A DNA stretch of 64,000 nucleotides from Candidatus Porisulfidus sp. TsSOB. GTDB lineage: Bacteria > Pseudomonadota > Gammaproteobacteria > Poriferisulfidales > Poriferisulfidaceae. Positions 51,014 to 59,573 of this stretch are shown one piece after another. The position numbers and the translations under genes are program-made. The notes below the pieces were generated by a model, which was not told the DNA's origin, ran no database searches, and saw only the letters and a program-made list of their open reading frames with translations. Location of the stretch: contig MRSX01000002.1 of the NCBI GenBank assembly GCA_002631715.1, positions 278,478 to 342,477 on the forward strand, read 5' to 3'. The first letter of the stretch is position 1. Every line of letters begins with the position of its first letter.

Positions 51014-51379
51014 ATGTCTCAAAACACTCCGACAGAACTGCACCTGCACCAGCGTTCCCGGGTCCTGGAACTCGCGTTCGGCGAGGAACGCTTCCGGTTG
51101 AGCTGCGAATACCTCCGGGTACATTCACCTTCAGCCGAAGTTATGGGCCACGGTCCGGGAGAGGAAACCCTGCAGGTCGGCAAGGAAGACGTCGCCATTG
51201 ATGCGATCGAGCCGGTCGGCCACTATGCGGTGAAACTGGTGTTCAGCGACGGCCACGACACGGGCATTTATTCCTGGGACTACCTGTACGAATTGGGTCG
51301 CGATTTTGAGATGCGCTGGCAGCGTTACCTGGAACGTTTGAAGGAAGCCGGGGTCGAGCGGAAGGTCACGGAGAACTAG
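51014..51379 (+). CDS. DUF971 family protein (gamma-butyrobetaine hydroxylase-like N-terminal domain)
   Basis: The 121-residue protein is a stand-alone DUF971 domain: LHQRSRVLELAFGEERFRLS near the N-terminus, LRVHSPSAEVMGHG near residue 35, then VGHYAVKLVFSDGHDTGIYSW (split pattern) near 73-93. Related domains precede gamma-butyrobetaine hydroxylases, and similar small proteins are linked to iron-sulfur metabolism. It usually sits beside ubiE, as here (4 bases upstream). The ATG is preceded by CAAAAT-ATACGG with no Shine-Dalgarno sequence. Confidence 0.88.
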   Translation: MSQNTPTELHLHQRSRVLELAFGEERFRLSCEYLRVHSPSAEVMGHGPGEETLQVGKEDVAIDAIEPVGHYAVKLVFSDGHDTGIYSWDYLYELGRDFEMRWQRYLERLKEAGVERKVTEN

Positions 51380-51383
51380 TCCT

Positions 51384-52115
51384 ATGGCGCGCTTTGGCTA
51401 CCGGGAGGTCGAGCCGGACGAAAAAACCCGTCTTGTAAACGAGGTGTTCGAGTCGGTTGCGTTCCGCTACGACCTGATGAACGACTTGATGTCGTTCGGG
51501 CTGCACCGGGTCTGGAAACGCACGTTTGCGCTGCTCGCGCAACTCCGGGAGGGTCAGCACGTGCTGGACCTTGCTGGCGGCACCGGCGATTTGGCCCGGC
51601 TGGTTCGCTCGAAAGTCGGCCCAGAAGGGCAGGTAGTCCTGTGCGACCTGAGCAGCGGCATGCTGACCCAGGGTCGGGACCGGTTGCTGGACGAAGGCTT
51701 GACGGATATTCCGGTCGTGCAGGGAAATGCGGTAGCGCTTCCTTTCGAGTCGGAGTCGTTCGACCGGGTTCTGGTCGGGTTTGGCCTGCGCAACTTCACG
51801 AATCCCCCGGCCTGCCTGAAAGAGATGCACCGGGTGCTGCGCCCCGGAGGGTTAGCGGTCGTGCTCGAATTCTCCCAACCAGCCGCTTGGCTGGAGCCGC
51901 TCTACCATGCGTATACGCATCAAGCCGTGCCGAAGCTTGGCGAACTGGTGGCCGGGGACCGCGACAGCTATCGCTACCTGGCGGAATCCATCGCCGTGCA
52001 TCCGGATCAACGGACCCTGCGCGAAATGATGCGCGCCGCGGGGTTCGCATCCTGCCAGTATTTCAATCTGAGCGCCGGAATCGTGGCTATCCACCGCGGC
52101 ACGCGAATCGACTGA
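51384..52115 (+). CDS. ubiE: Ubiquinone/menaquinone C-methyltransferase UbiE
   Basis: UbiE methylates demethylmenaquinol and 2-methoxy-6-polyprenyl-benzoquinol. The 243-residue protein has the SAM-binding LDLAGGTGDLA motif near residue 57 and the family signatures YDLMNDLMSFGLHR (about 29-42) and RVLRPGGLAVVLEFS. In most relatives ubiJ and ubiB follow directly; here more than 9 kb of other genes separates them. Confidence 0.96.
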   Translation: MARFGYREVEPDEKTRLVNEVFESVAFRYDLMNDLMSFGLHRVWKRTFALLAQLREGQHVLDLAGGTGDLARLVRSKVGPEGQVVLCDLSSGMLTQGRDRLLDEGLTDIPVVQGNAVALPFESESFDRVLVGFGLRNFTNPPACLKEMHRVLRPGGLAVVLEFSQPAAWLEPLYHAYTHQAVPKLGELVAGDRDSYRYLAESIAVHPDQRTLREMMRAAGFASCQYFNLSAGIVAIHRGTRID

Positions 52116-52154
52116 AACTTGGCCAACAGAGCGGGATGCCGCGAGGGGGCCGCA

Positions 52155-52961
52155 ATGCAGCCGTTTTTCCCACCTGAGCCCAGAAGCAGCGATGCTTCGA
52201 GCGACACGATGCTCGGGCTACTTGCTTTTCTCATTGTTACGGCAAGTGGCCCCGCTTATGCTGCGGATGATGGATCAGCCCTCCATGGGTCGGAAGCCTA
52301 TGCGGGTGTTTTCGTGGGCTCCGCCGAAGTCGATAATCGGCTGATTGATGTGGATGGTTTTGCAAACTGGGGCAATCCCGGTTCGGTAACTCGCTACGGG
52401 GATGCCGGTTTCGTCGGTGGCGTGCTGATTGGGAAGAAATTCGACTTCGGTGACATTTTGATCCGGCTTGAACTGGACGGCACCATCGGTGATCTGGAAG
52501 CGCAGACCAATTGGCTTGATCCTAGTCCTCAGGGCCGGGACGAGACGGCTGTTACGGAGTTTCAGTGGATCACCACGGCCCGGGTCGGAATCGAGAAATC
52601 AATCGGTTCTGTAACGGTGTTTGCCACGGGAGGGTTGGCGCGTGCCCGAATCGAAAACTTTGTCGTTGACGTTGATTTTGGACGGAACCGACCTAGGATG
52701 GTGGATCCCGACGATTCCTTTCATGATCGTTCAACCGAAACCGGTTGGGTTATCGGACTGGGAGCCGAAATCCCGTTGACCAGGGGCTGGATGGTGCGAC
52801 TAGAGGGGCTCCACATGGATTTCGGACGGAACGATTACCATGTGAACCATTCCCACAACAACACCTGCGGTGGGACGCTTCCCCGGAGATCTTGTTTGTA
52901 CAGGGTTGAAAATGAGTTGGACGTTTTTCGGCTGGCGATTACCCGGCGGCTAGGACAGTGA
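52155..52961 (+). CDS. Predicted outer-membrane beta-barrel protein
   Basis: The protein has a hydrophobic signal segment ending in GPAYA (residues 19-36 with this start), then alternating amphipathic strands rich in Gly, Asp and aromatic residues, and a C-terminal LDVFRLAITRRLGQ strand. This resembles small OmpA-like or porin-type barrels of about 220 mature residues. The ATG at 52155 has GAGGGGG 5 bases upstream; an ATG at 52209 would give a conventional signal peptide but no ribosome-binding site. It follows ubiE on the same strand and converges on the nine-gene cluster. Confidence 0.7.
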   Translation: MQPFFPPEPRSSDASSDTMLGLLAFLIVTASGPAYAADDGSALHGSEAYAGVFVGSAEVDNRLIDVDGFANWGNPGSVTRYGDAGFVGGVLIGKKFDFGDILIRLELDGTIGDLEAQTNWLDPSPQGRDETAVTEFQWITTARVGIEKSIGSVTVFATGGLARARIENFVVDVDFGRNRPRMVDPDDSFHDRSTETGWVIGLGAEIPLTRGWMVRLEGLHMDFGRNDYHVNHSHNNTCGGTLPRRSCLYRVENELDVFRLAITRRLGQ

Positions 52962-52992
52962 CATAAGAACTTGCCACTTTGTTATAGGTAGT

Positions 52993-53958
52993 TCAATCCA
53001 CTGTAACCCCCAAAAAAGTCCCGCCGTTCCGCCGAGTCAGCTCTCGCATCAGCGCCGCGAACCGGCTGGTGGTATCGGCATATTTCGGATCGATCTTTTC
53101 AATCTCTGCCCGGGTGAAGAACCCGACTGCATGAATGCGGACCTGCCGCTTTCCGTCCCGGTAGTTGAGATCCTCCACCGTGTCGATGACCCGCTGGATC
53201 GATTCGCCAGTGTATTCGTCGCCGAAGATGTACAGGCTGATCTTGTCGGATTTCATGCGGAATCGCTTGATGGCTTCCAGGATGCCCTCGACGGGGCTTG
53301 AATTGCTGTACGAATGCCAGGAATCAAAACGCTGCAGGAGAACTTTCCGCCGTGCGGGCGTATCTGGAATCCAGCGCCCCCGGTAGCCGCTGAACATATA
53401 TGTGCCCATGTCATTCATCACTTGGAGTCCGCGTACTTTCGGGTAGGCGTCCAGTAGGGATACCAGTTGCTGTCTGGCGGCCTTCCAGGCAAACCGTTTC
53501 ATGCTGCCAGACGTGTCGACGATAAAGATGATGTACTCGCTGTCGGCCGGAATGCCGCCGATTACGTCCGGCTTGGATGCAGTCAGGTTCAGCCGTTTCA
53601 TTTCTTCATTGAGGCGTTGCAGCGCGGTCTTCAGGTCTGCCTCGATTAGGGCTTGCGCTTGGGCGCTGGCGCTCGCCTGCCGCGCTTCCTCTACGGCCCT
53701 CCGGTCATCCTGCAGTTTCTCCTGCTGGGCGTGTACCCGGGCCTGTGCCGAAAATTGTTCGGCCGCCAGACTTGCCCGGACCTGGATGACGCGTGCGAGT
53801 TGTTCCTGCAGTGCTTCGATTTGGGCTCGGAGGTCTTCGACCGGCTCGCCCACAGTGTTTTTAGTAATCAGGATCAGCAACACCATGGCCCCGAATCCGC
53901 AGCTGACCACGTCGAGGAACGACAAGCGGTTGTCGGCTTGCCGACGGACGCGCCTCAT
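52993..53958 (-). CDS. Membrane-anchored VWA-domain protein with TolR/MotB-like helix (second copy)
   Basis: The 321-residue protein has a basic N-terminus, one membrane helix (about 14-32) that begins FLDVVSCGFGA with D16, a coiled coil (about 40-125, Ala/Gln/Glu rich) and a von Willebrand A domain (about 140-320). The metal-binding loop is DTSGS at 148-152. The N-terminal charge places the VWA domain in the periplasm. A single helix with a membrane aspartate is the layout of ExbD, TolR and MotB, which pair with ExbB/TolQ/MotA; such a channel subunit is encoded three genes upstream. It overlaps the first VWA gene by 4 bases. Confidence 0.85.
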   Translation of the reverse strand: MRRVRRQADNRLSFLDVVSCGFGAMVLLILITKNTVGEPVEDLRAQIEALQEQLARVIQVRASLAAEQFSAQARVHAQQEKLQDDRRAVEEARQASASAQAQALIEADLKTALQRLNEEMKRLNLTASKPDVIGGIPADSEYIIFIVDTSGSMKRFAWKAARQQLVSLLDAYPKVRGLQVMNDMGTYMFSGYRGRWIPDTPARRKVLLQRFDSWHSYSNSSPVEGILEAIKRFRMKSDKISLYIFGDEYTGESIQRVIDTVEDLNYRDGKRQVRIHAVGFFTRAEIEKIDPKYADTTSRFAALMRELTRRNGGTFLGVTVD

Positions 53959-54998
53959 GGCCAGTCCTCCGCCGGGGCCAGGAACTGCCCGTTCGTCCTC
54001 ATCGCAAATCCCCAGTAGGCTCCGGCCGCCGCCGGGTCGCCTTCAAGCGGGAGCAGGACGATGTTGAAAGGCGGGCCTGCGATGCCCCCTGTTGCTTCTT
54101 GGAAAAACTCCATACGCTGAGAAGGGCTGACCCGGTTTTTCTTGAACCAGGATTTCCCCTGAGTCGGCAGGCCATCCGTAATCAGATAGACTGCATCCGG
54201 CCTTGGCTTGATCTGGGCGATCTTCTTGAGGGTCGTATCGAGGCGGGTCCCTCCCGAAGGGACCCAACCCTGCACGGCCGAAATCACCTCTTCCATCCGT
54301 TTCCCGTCTTTTGCCGGCAGCCATCCGCCCTTCGACAGCGCTGGCGCTGCTGCCGTGTTGAAACCCCAGACTTGGTATTGCGCCTCTTGTGGCAGGTGTG
54401 AGAGAACCCACTCAAAGATGGAACGCGCCCAGCGCCACTTGTAGCTCTCGATCTGGTACTTCACCGGGAGAAACTTGTTTCGGATGATCGTGGCAATATG
54501 TTCATCCTGCATGCTGGCCGATCGATCCAACAGGATCAGAATACGACGACCCTCGACTCGAAATCCGGCCACGTACTGGCGTTGCCCTTCTCCCTCTCTC
54601 GCCCTCAGTTGCTTGCTTTTCTCCGCTTCTTGGAGTTTCTTCTTGCGCTCGCGCAATTCCCGTTCAAGTCGGGCGGTGTCGGACGCCTTCGGTTGGTGGG
54701 CACGAAGTTCGGCCTGGGTGGTGATGGCGGCCACGCGCTGTTGCGCCAAGCTTTCCAGCTCGCGCTGCAGTTGCCGCATCTGTCTGCGGTGCTCGGTGAT
54801 CAGTTCTTCCTGTTCTTGGATCGACTGCTCCAGCAGTTGCACATCTCCCTCGCCGCTCTCCGATGCCTGCGCCAGTTCGGTCAGGTTATGATCGATGATC
54901 AGAAAAAGCAGGACGGCCGCCCCCAGCCCGCAGGACATGACATCTAGAAAAGCCAGGCCGAACGGGTTCAGGAAACGGCTGCGGCGGCGTCTGGACAT
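53955..54998 (-). CDS. Membrane-anchored VWA-domain protein with TolR/MotB-like helix (first copy)
   Basis: The 347-residue protein repeats the architecture of its downstream neighbour. It has an Arg-rich N-terminus (RRRRSR), a helix (about 14-36) with FLDVMSCGLGA and D19, a long coiled coil (about 52-135) and a VWA domain (about 150-345). All metal-site elements are visible: DRSAS at 158-162, a threonine in SGGTRLDT and an aspartate in LITDGLPT. The two proteins share the FLDVxSCGxGA helix motif but their VWA domains are divergent, so they look like old paralogues. It abuts the next upstream gene (stop-to-start distance of 0 bases). Confidence 0.85.
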   Translation of the reverse strand: MSRRRRSRFLNPFGLAFLDVMSCGLGAAVLLFLIIDHNLTELAQASESGEGDVQLLEQSIQEQEELITEHRRQMRQLQRELESLAQQRVAAITTQAELRAHQPKASDTARLERELRERKKKLQEAEKSKQLRAREGEGQRQYVAGFRVEGRRILILLDRSASMQDEHIATIIRNKFLPVKYQIESYKWRWARSIFEWVLSHLPQEAQYQVWGFNTAAAPALSKGGWLPAKDGKRMEEVISAVQGWVPSGGTRLDTTLKKIAQIKPRPDAVYLITDGLPTQGKSWFKKNRVSPSQRMEFFQEATGGIAGPPFNIVLLPLEGDPAAAGAYWGFAMRTNGQFLAPAEDWP

Positions 54999-55910
54999 TC
55001 AGCAGGAGAGAGCCACGCAACGGTGGGCTTGTCCATCTTCCGGCACGGAGGCGTCCAGGTTGAAGACGGCTTGGGGCACGGGGTTGGCACAAGGAGGGAG
55101 ACCCAACCCCTGTTCCGGTAGCGGCAATGCCCGCGTCAGGGGAGGCAGCAGCAGGAGATCCAGCCCCTCCGTATCGAGAGAAGACTTCGGCCAGCGGGCT
55201 TGAAAGACTTTTTCGTCCAGTGTTACGGGTCGGGAATCCAGATTGAGCCGGATCTGTCCGGATTTCCCGGCGAAGCCTTGGCACATTTGTTCGAATAGCT
55301 GCCCGCGGTTTGTTGCAAGGTTGCGATGTATGTCGAAACGGTGCTGGGCCGCGAAGGCTTCCGCCGCGTTCTCCATCCATTGGGTAAAGAGGTGATAGAA
55401 GCCGAAATCCCCGTAATCCTGGACCGATTCCAGTCGCGCCCGGCCCGGCTGGACATCAACAGTGCTGATCCAACTTCGGCTGCGTCCGAGTTCAACGATG
55501 CCGTAGCGTCCGGGCTCAAGGTCCCGGGCTGCCAGCAGTGCGGTCGGGAATACGCTTCGGGGTGTGTGGCCCAAGGCTTCCAGAACGCCCAGCAGGCGTT
55601 CAAGCCGTGACCGATCGATTCCCCCACTCACCGAAAGATCAATCGGGCCTTCCCCTTCCGGCAGGAATTCCCGCAACTGCAGATACGCAAGGTCGATATT
55701 CGACGTGCTTTGGTCTTCTCCCGTCTCCGGTGCTTCCAGGTATTCGTTGTTTTCGTTGTCGGTGCGTCGGGGCTGCAGCCGTTCACCGTCATCTTTACCG
55801 AATCGCCAACCGTCTTTTGAATCCCGGCGGGCAAGGCACCATTCGACCCGCCAGTCGGTGCCGTCGGGCTGTGCCAGCGCGTAGCTGTCGATCCTAAGAA
55901 GAAGGCTCAT
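54999..55910 (-). CDS. Cytoplasmic protein of unknown function, possible actin-like fold
   Basis: The 303-residue protein has no signal peptide or membrane segment. A segment near residues 105-160 (LGHTPRSVFPTALLAARD, then GIVELGRSRSWISTVDVQ) resembles the phosphate-binding turns of actin/Hsp70-fold proteins such as PilM and GspL, but the glycine-rich loops are weak. It could equally be a structural relic of that fold. I chose the ATG at 55910, which overlaps the channel-subunit gene by 17 bases. Its place between the channel gene and the VWA genes suggests a role on the cytoplasmic face of the same complex. Confidence 0.6.
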   Translation of the reverse strand: MSLLLRIDSYALAQPDGTDWRVEWCLARRDSKDGWRFGKDDGERLQPRRTDNENNEYLEAPETGEDQSTSNIDLAYLQLREFLPEGEGPIDLSVSGGIDRSRLERLLGVLEALGHTPRSVFPTALLAARDLEPGRYGIVELGRSRSWISTVDVQPGRARLESVQDYGDFGFYHLFTQWMENAAEAFAAQHRFDIHRNLATNRGQLFEQMCQGFAGKSGQIRLNLDSRPVTLDEKVFQARWPKSSLDTEGLDLLLLPPLTRALPLPEQGLGLPPCANPVPQAVFNLDASVPEDGQAHRCVALSC

Positions 55911-56775
55911 CCGTCCGCGTCCGCTCCCGCAGGTAACGCAACAGGTGATGCTGGCAATGCTCTTGGGCATCTAGCACCAGCGACTCCTGGGCTTCCTGCA
56001 GCTTGTGCAGCAGCAGCATGATGAACAGGCTGATCAGCAGGGCGACAAACGTTGAATTGAATGCCACGCCAAGGCTTTCCGTCACCGGTCCGATATTGCC
56101 GCGCGTGGCTTCTTCGGCCTGCCCCAAGGCTGCGCCGATCCCGCGCACCGTACCGATGAATCCAAGTGACGGAATGGCCCAGGTCAGATAGCGCACCAGT
56201 GCCAGTTCGGTATCCTGCCGGTCCGACTCCATCTCGCAACTGGCCTTCATGGCCGCAGTGGCGTCCGACACGGAATGCGTCGTGAAGAAACGGTCTAGAC
56301 AGGCGTCGGCAGCCCGATAGAGCACGGTACTGCCATAGCCCTGCATTCGCACGTACTCTCGCACGTCGGTGAAACGTGCCCGGTCGTGTGCTTGAGGCAG
56401 GACCAGATCGGTTTCCCGGGTTTCCAGGAAACTCTCCTCGTCTTGTCGGCCACGCTGGCTCAGCAGCCTTCGCGCGAAGCGCAGTTTCATCAGCTTCATC
56501 CACATGATGGCCAGTGCCCAGAACAGGGCGACAAAACAGGCTTCCTGCTCGTAGTCCTTGACGACCACAGCGATCCGTGCGCCGAGCGTCGGCGATGCGA
56601 TTTCAGCCTGTTCCTCGGCGACGGCTTGGCGTTGCAATTCCTCGTAGGCGACTGGGCGCACCACCAGTTCATATGCCGCGTGCACCAGCACGAACGACAC
56701 CGCTAACGCCAGCAATTGCCAGAACACTTCGTGTTCGCGCCAGCGCTCGGTCAGGTTGTTAAATTCAAATGTCAC
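55894..56775 (-). CDS. MotA/TolQ/ExbB-type proton channel subunit
   Basis: The 293-residue protein has four predicted helices: TM1 about 17-38, TM2 about 78-98, TM3 about 195-217 and TM4 about 232-257. The MotA/TolQ/ExbB signature is clear in TM3-TM4: AIPSLGFIGTVRGIGAALG followed by VTESLGVAFNSTFVALLISL. A long cytoplasmic loop separates TM2 from TM3. Such subunits form pentamers around a dimer of TolR/MotB-type proteins and convert proton flow to motion. The start is uncertain: GTG at 56775 overlaps the previous gene by 11 bases, and a TTG at 56799 would add 8 residues. Confidence 0.88.
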   Translation of the reverse strand: MTFEFNNLTERWREHEVFWQLLALAVSFVLVHAAYELVVRPVAYEELQRQAVAEEQAEIASPTLGARIAVVVKDYEQEACFVALFWALAIMWMKLMKLRFARRLLSQRGRQDEESFLETRETDLVLPQAHDRARFTDVREYVRMQGYGSTVLYRAADACLDRFFTTHSVSDATAAMKASCEMESDRQDTELALVRYLTWAIPSLGFIGTVRGIGAALGQAEEATRGNIGPVTESLGVAFNSTFVALLISLFIMLLLHKLQEAQESLVLDAQEHCQHHLLRYLRERTRTDEPSS

Positions 56776-56983
56776 TAGGCATATCCACGGCTTGGTCAAG
56801 GGAAATGGTTTCTTTCGGGGTCAATTGCTTGAGCGTGATCTGTGGAGTTTCCCGCTTGAGATCCTCTTCGGTGAGGACTTCGAGAACTTCGCGGTCCTCG
56901 TCTTCCGCTTGCGGTGTGGGAGGCTCTTCGGCCCACGCCAGGGCCGTCGCCGCGCACAGGGGCACCCACCAAAGCCGTTTCAT
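56765..56983 (-). CDS. Small secreted protein, 72 residues
   Basis: The short protein has a signal peptide (residues 1-18, ending ALAWA) and an acidic mature part of about 54 residues with a repeated EVLEVLTEEDL-type stretch. The ATG overlaps the stop of the PEGA/FGE-like gene by 4 bases (ATGA), and the end overlaps the channel-subunit gene, so it is firmly embedded in the operon. I know no family. A small periplasmic subunit of the same complex is the simplest inference. Confidence 0.65.
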   Translation of the reverse strand: MKRLWWVPLCAATALAWAEEPPTPQAEDEDREVLEVLTEEDLKRETPQITLKQLTPKETISLDQAVDMPSDI

Positions 56984-58815
56984 GGCTTGTCCAGGTAATA
57001 AGCCAGCCGGAATCCCACATCGTCCTTGGGATCGCGGTCGTAGCGGCGGTTGCTCAGGCTCAACTCCTTGCGCCCGCCGTCGCGCCAGCCAAATCCTCGG
57101 ATGACGTAGTACCGGCCGCTGGCCTCGCCCAGCGGATTGACTCGTTCCGTCTCCGGGCGGGCCGAGACCCGCAGCTTGTCGAGAAACACGTCGTGCATCC
57201 ATTCCGCCACGTTGCCCGGCAAATCATACAACCCCTGGCCCGAAGGCGGGAAGCTTCCGACGTCGGCGCTGACGGCATATCCGTCGTTGTATTCTTCCAG
57301 TGTCGGCTGCACGATGTCGGAGGCGGAAGCATCCGCCAGATTGCCGAACCGGTCCGGGGGCGGCATGAAGTCGCCCCAGGCATACCGCTTTCCGGAACGG
57401 GTCAACCAGACCCATTCGGCTTCACTCGGCAACCGGTATCCAGTCGCCTGCGCGTCGAATCCCACGATTTGCCCGTCGCGTACCCGGTAGAACGGCGCAA
57501 CCCCCGCCTGCTCACTCATCCAGTTCGCAAACAATGCAGCATCTGCCCAACTGACCCGCACCACCGGCTGGCTTGGGCGGTCCAGGCGTTTGCCGAACAC
57601 TTCTCCGGAGTCATGTTCGGCCCGGTAGCGTTGGTACAGGGCGTTGGTGACTTCCTTGTCCATGATCGCGAACGGTCGGGTTAGGCGCACCGGGATTCGG
57701 CGGCGCGTGGTCGCAAGCTCGAACGAGCCGCGGGGCTGGAACTCGACGAAGACCAGCCCGAAACCCCGTTCATGCTTCTGGCGCCGGGAGTGTTCAACCT
57801 TCGCCTGCGACTGCAAGACGGCGAAAAGCTGCTTTGGAGTGTCCGGATGAGGCACCACGGTGTATTTCTTCGTTACGTAGCCCGGCGCGGAAACCTCCAC
57901 GGTATGGGCTCGCTGCGTTAACTGCAATTGGCGCCGGAGTTCCACCTGCCCATCGACGCGGACCGTCGCGTTGGCCGGCGTTGGCCAGAGTTCAAGGGTG
58001 CCAAGGCGCGGCGTCAGGGTCACTGTGTGGCTTTGTCGGCCAGACTTCAACTTCAGGGTCTGCCGGTTCGGGGTGTGTCCAGGAAGTAACAGGGCAACTT
58101 CCACTTGGGTATCCGGAGTCAAGGCGACCCGCTTCGGGGTCCGCCCTCGCCAAGTGCCATCAATCAAGATGTCTGCGGCTTTGGGCGTACTGGAAATCGC
58201 CAACAAGGCAGGTTCTGTGACCTTCTGGAGAGAAATCTCAATCTCGGTTAGTTGGCCGTATCCCTCGATTTCTACTGTTTGCCGGTGCATTTCGAAGCCC
58301 TCCACGCTGACCTGCACGACGTGTTGACCCGGAGAGAGATCCTCCAGTATTTCTCCGATCTTCCCGGCACGTTCGCCGTCGACCTGGACTTCCCCCTCGG
58401 TCTCAGGAGTCGTGGAGACCCGGAGTTTACCCGGCAAGGGGTCCAGAGTGACCTGCACGGTGTGCGGCGCACCTCCACCCGCTTGGAATTCGATCTGCCG
58501 CGGATAGTGGCCTTCTGCTTCCACACTCGCGACATGTTGCCCGCGCCAGAGCAAGGCTTGCCCGTTCACCATCATGTGCGGGCTCTCGAGATGCACCGTA
58601 GCGGTTGCGGGGTCGGTCTCGAAGCTGATGAGTTGTGCCTGCTCCATGGCGTACCAGGCGCCTGCCGTCATCAGCGCCAGGAGCAGGATCGCCAGCCCCG
58701 CCCCACGAAATCGGGGTGCTGAAGGTCGCTTGCGGCGCTTTTCCCGCTTGGGTGGCCGATATGGCTTGGCCCGGATCGGCTCGTGTTCAAGAATCACCGG
58801 ATCGACTCCGTGCAC
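56980..58815 (-). CDS. PEGA-repeat membrane protein with formylglycine-generating-enzyme-like domain
   Basis: The 611-residue protein has a Lys/Arg-rich N-terminus (17-37), one membrane helix (about 39-57), about four PEGA-type beta repeats in the periplasm (about 63-335), and a C-terminal FGE-sulfatase domain (about 350-608). Domain hallmarks are YRLPSEAEWVWLT, LYDLPGNVAEWMHD, IRGFGWRDG and DVGFRLAYYL. The catalytic cysteines of true formylglycine-generating enzymes, expected after the RGFGW motif, are absent (KELSLSNRRY). A binding rather than catalytic role is therefore likely. PEGA repeats are associated with surface or peptidoglycan-proximal structures. Confidence 0.88.
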   Translation of the reverse strand: MHGVDPVILEHEPIRAKPYRPPKREKRRKRPSAPRFRGAGLAILLLALMTAGAWYAMEQAQLISFETDPATATVHLESPHMMVNGQALLWRGQHVASVEAEGHYPRQIEFQAGGGAPHTVQVTLDPLPGKLRVSTTPETEGEVQVDGERAGKIGEILEDLSPGQHVVQVSVEGFEMHRQTVEIEGYGQLTEIEISLQKVTEPALLAISSTPKAADILIDGTWRGRTPKRVALTPDTQVEVALLLPGHTPNRQTLKLKSGRQSHTVTLTPRLGTLELWPTPANATVRVDGQVELRRQLQLTQRAHTVEVSAPGYVTKKYTVVPHPDTPKQLFAVLQSQAKVEHSRRQKHERGFGLVFVEFQPRGSFELATTRRRIPVRLTRPFAIMDKEVTNALYQRYRAEHDSGEVFGKRLDRPSQPVVRVSWADAALFANWMSEQAGVAPFYRVRDGQIVGFDAQATGYRLPSEAEWVWLTRSGKRYAWGDFMPPPDRFGNLADASASDIVQPTLEEYNDGYAVSADVGSFPPSGQGLYDLPGNVAEWMHDVFLDKLRVSARPETERVNPLGEASGRYYVIRGFGWRDGGRKELSLSNRRYDRDPKDDVGFRLAYYLDKP

Positions 58816-59573
58816 CGAATGTCCAGGGTAAGAGCCTTACCGGGGCGCACCCTCAACGTCGCGCGCGTATCTCTGTATCCAGGCCGGTTGGCGACGACGA
58901 TATAGTCGCCCGGGATCAACTTCAGGGTCTGGCGTTCGAGCCGTCCGAGTTTCCCGACGCCGTAAATTTCAACCTCGGACTGATTGTCCGAAGTCAGGAT
59001 CAGGGAGACCGGGGTTTGCGCCAGCTTCAATGTCTCGACAAGTTCCTTACGGGCCTTATCGATCTTCCGGTCATTGAGCTGTTTTTCTCGGATGAAGGCA
59101 AGCCACTCTTTCGCCCGGGCCCGGATGACCTTGTCGTAGAGACCTTCCGGCAACTTCAATGCATCCAGCCGTCGGTATGCCTCGATGTACAGGGCGATCT
59201 GCTCTCGACCTTGATGTGCCAACTTCAAATGGGGGGAAATGGCCAGTGCCTTGAGGTAGGCGGCATCGGCCGCGGCCCAGTCTTCTTTCTGTCGGGCTGC
59301 ACGGGCTTCGTCCAGCAGGGATCGGGTTCGCTGAAAATGGAGTTCCGCCCGGGCCTGCTGAAGGTATTCCCGGGCTCGTTGCCCGTCCACCTTTGCCCAC
59401 AACTCGACCGCCCGGGCCCAGTCCGAATCAAGCATGGCGCGAAGCGCCTGATCCTGGATGCCCTCGGCCGCGGCGGGTCCTGCGGCCAGCCCCGCCGCCA
59501 GCACCAGTGCGGCCGGAATCAGTTCAGGACGCCACGTTCCGACAGGTAGATCTCGTTCAGGATTTCGTGCCAC
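58794..59573 (-). CDS. Periplasmic TPR-like protein with C-terminal PEGA domain
   Basis: The 259-residue protein has a hydrophobic export segment (about 18-36, ending GPAAA), helical repeats resembling TPR units (about 45-130, for example DWAAADAAYLKALAISPHLK), a charged helical linker, and a C-terminal PEGA-like beta domain (about 190-255, LKLIPGDYIVVANRPGYRD). The GTG start at 59573 overlaps the lipoprotein gene by 55 bases. The PEGA domain links it to the FGE-like membrane protein encoded next, which it overlaps by 22 bases. Confidence 0.7.
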   Translation of the reverse strand: MARNPERDLPVGTWRPELIPAALVLAAGLAAGPAAAEGIQDQALRAMLDSDWARAVELWAKVDGQRAREYLQQARAELHFQRTRSLLDEARAARQKEDWAAADAAYLKALAISPHLKLAHQGREQIALYIEAYRRLDALKLPEGLYDKVIRARAKEWLAFIREKQLNDRKIDKARKELVETLKLAQTPVSLILTSDNQSEVEIYGVGKLGRLERQTLKLIPGDYIVVANRPGYRDTRATLRVRPGKALTLDIRCTESIR

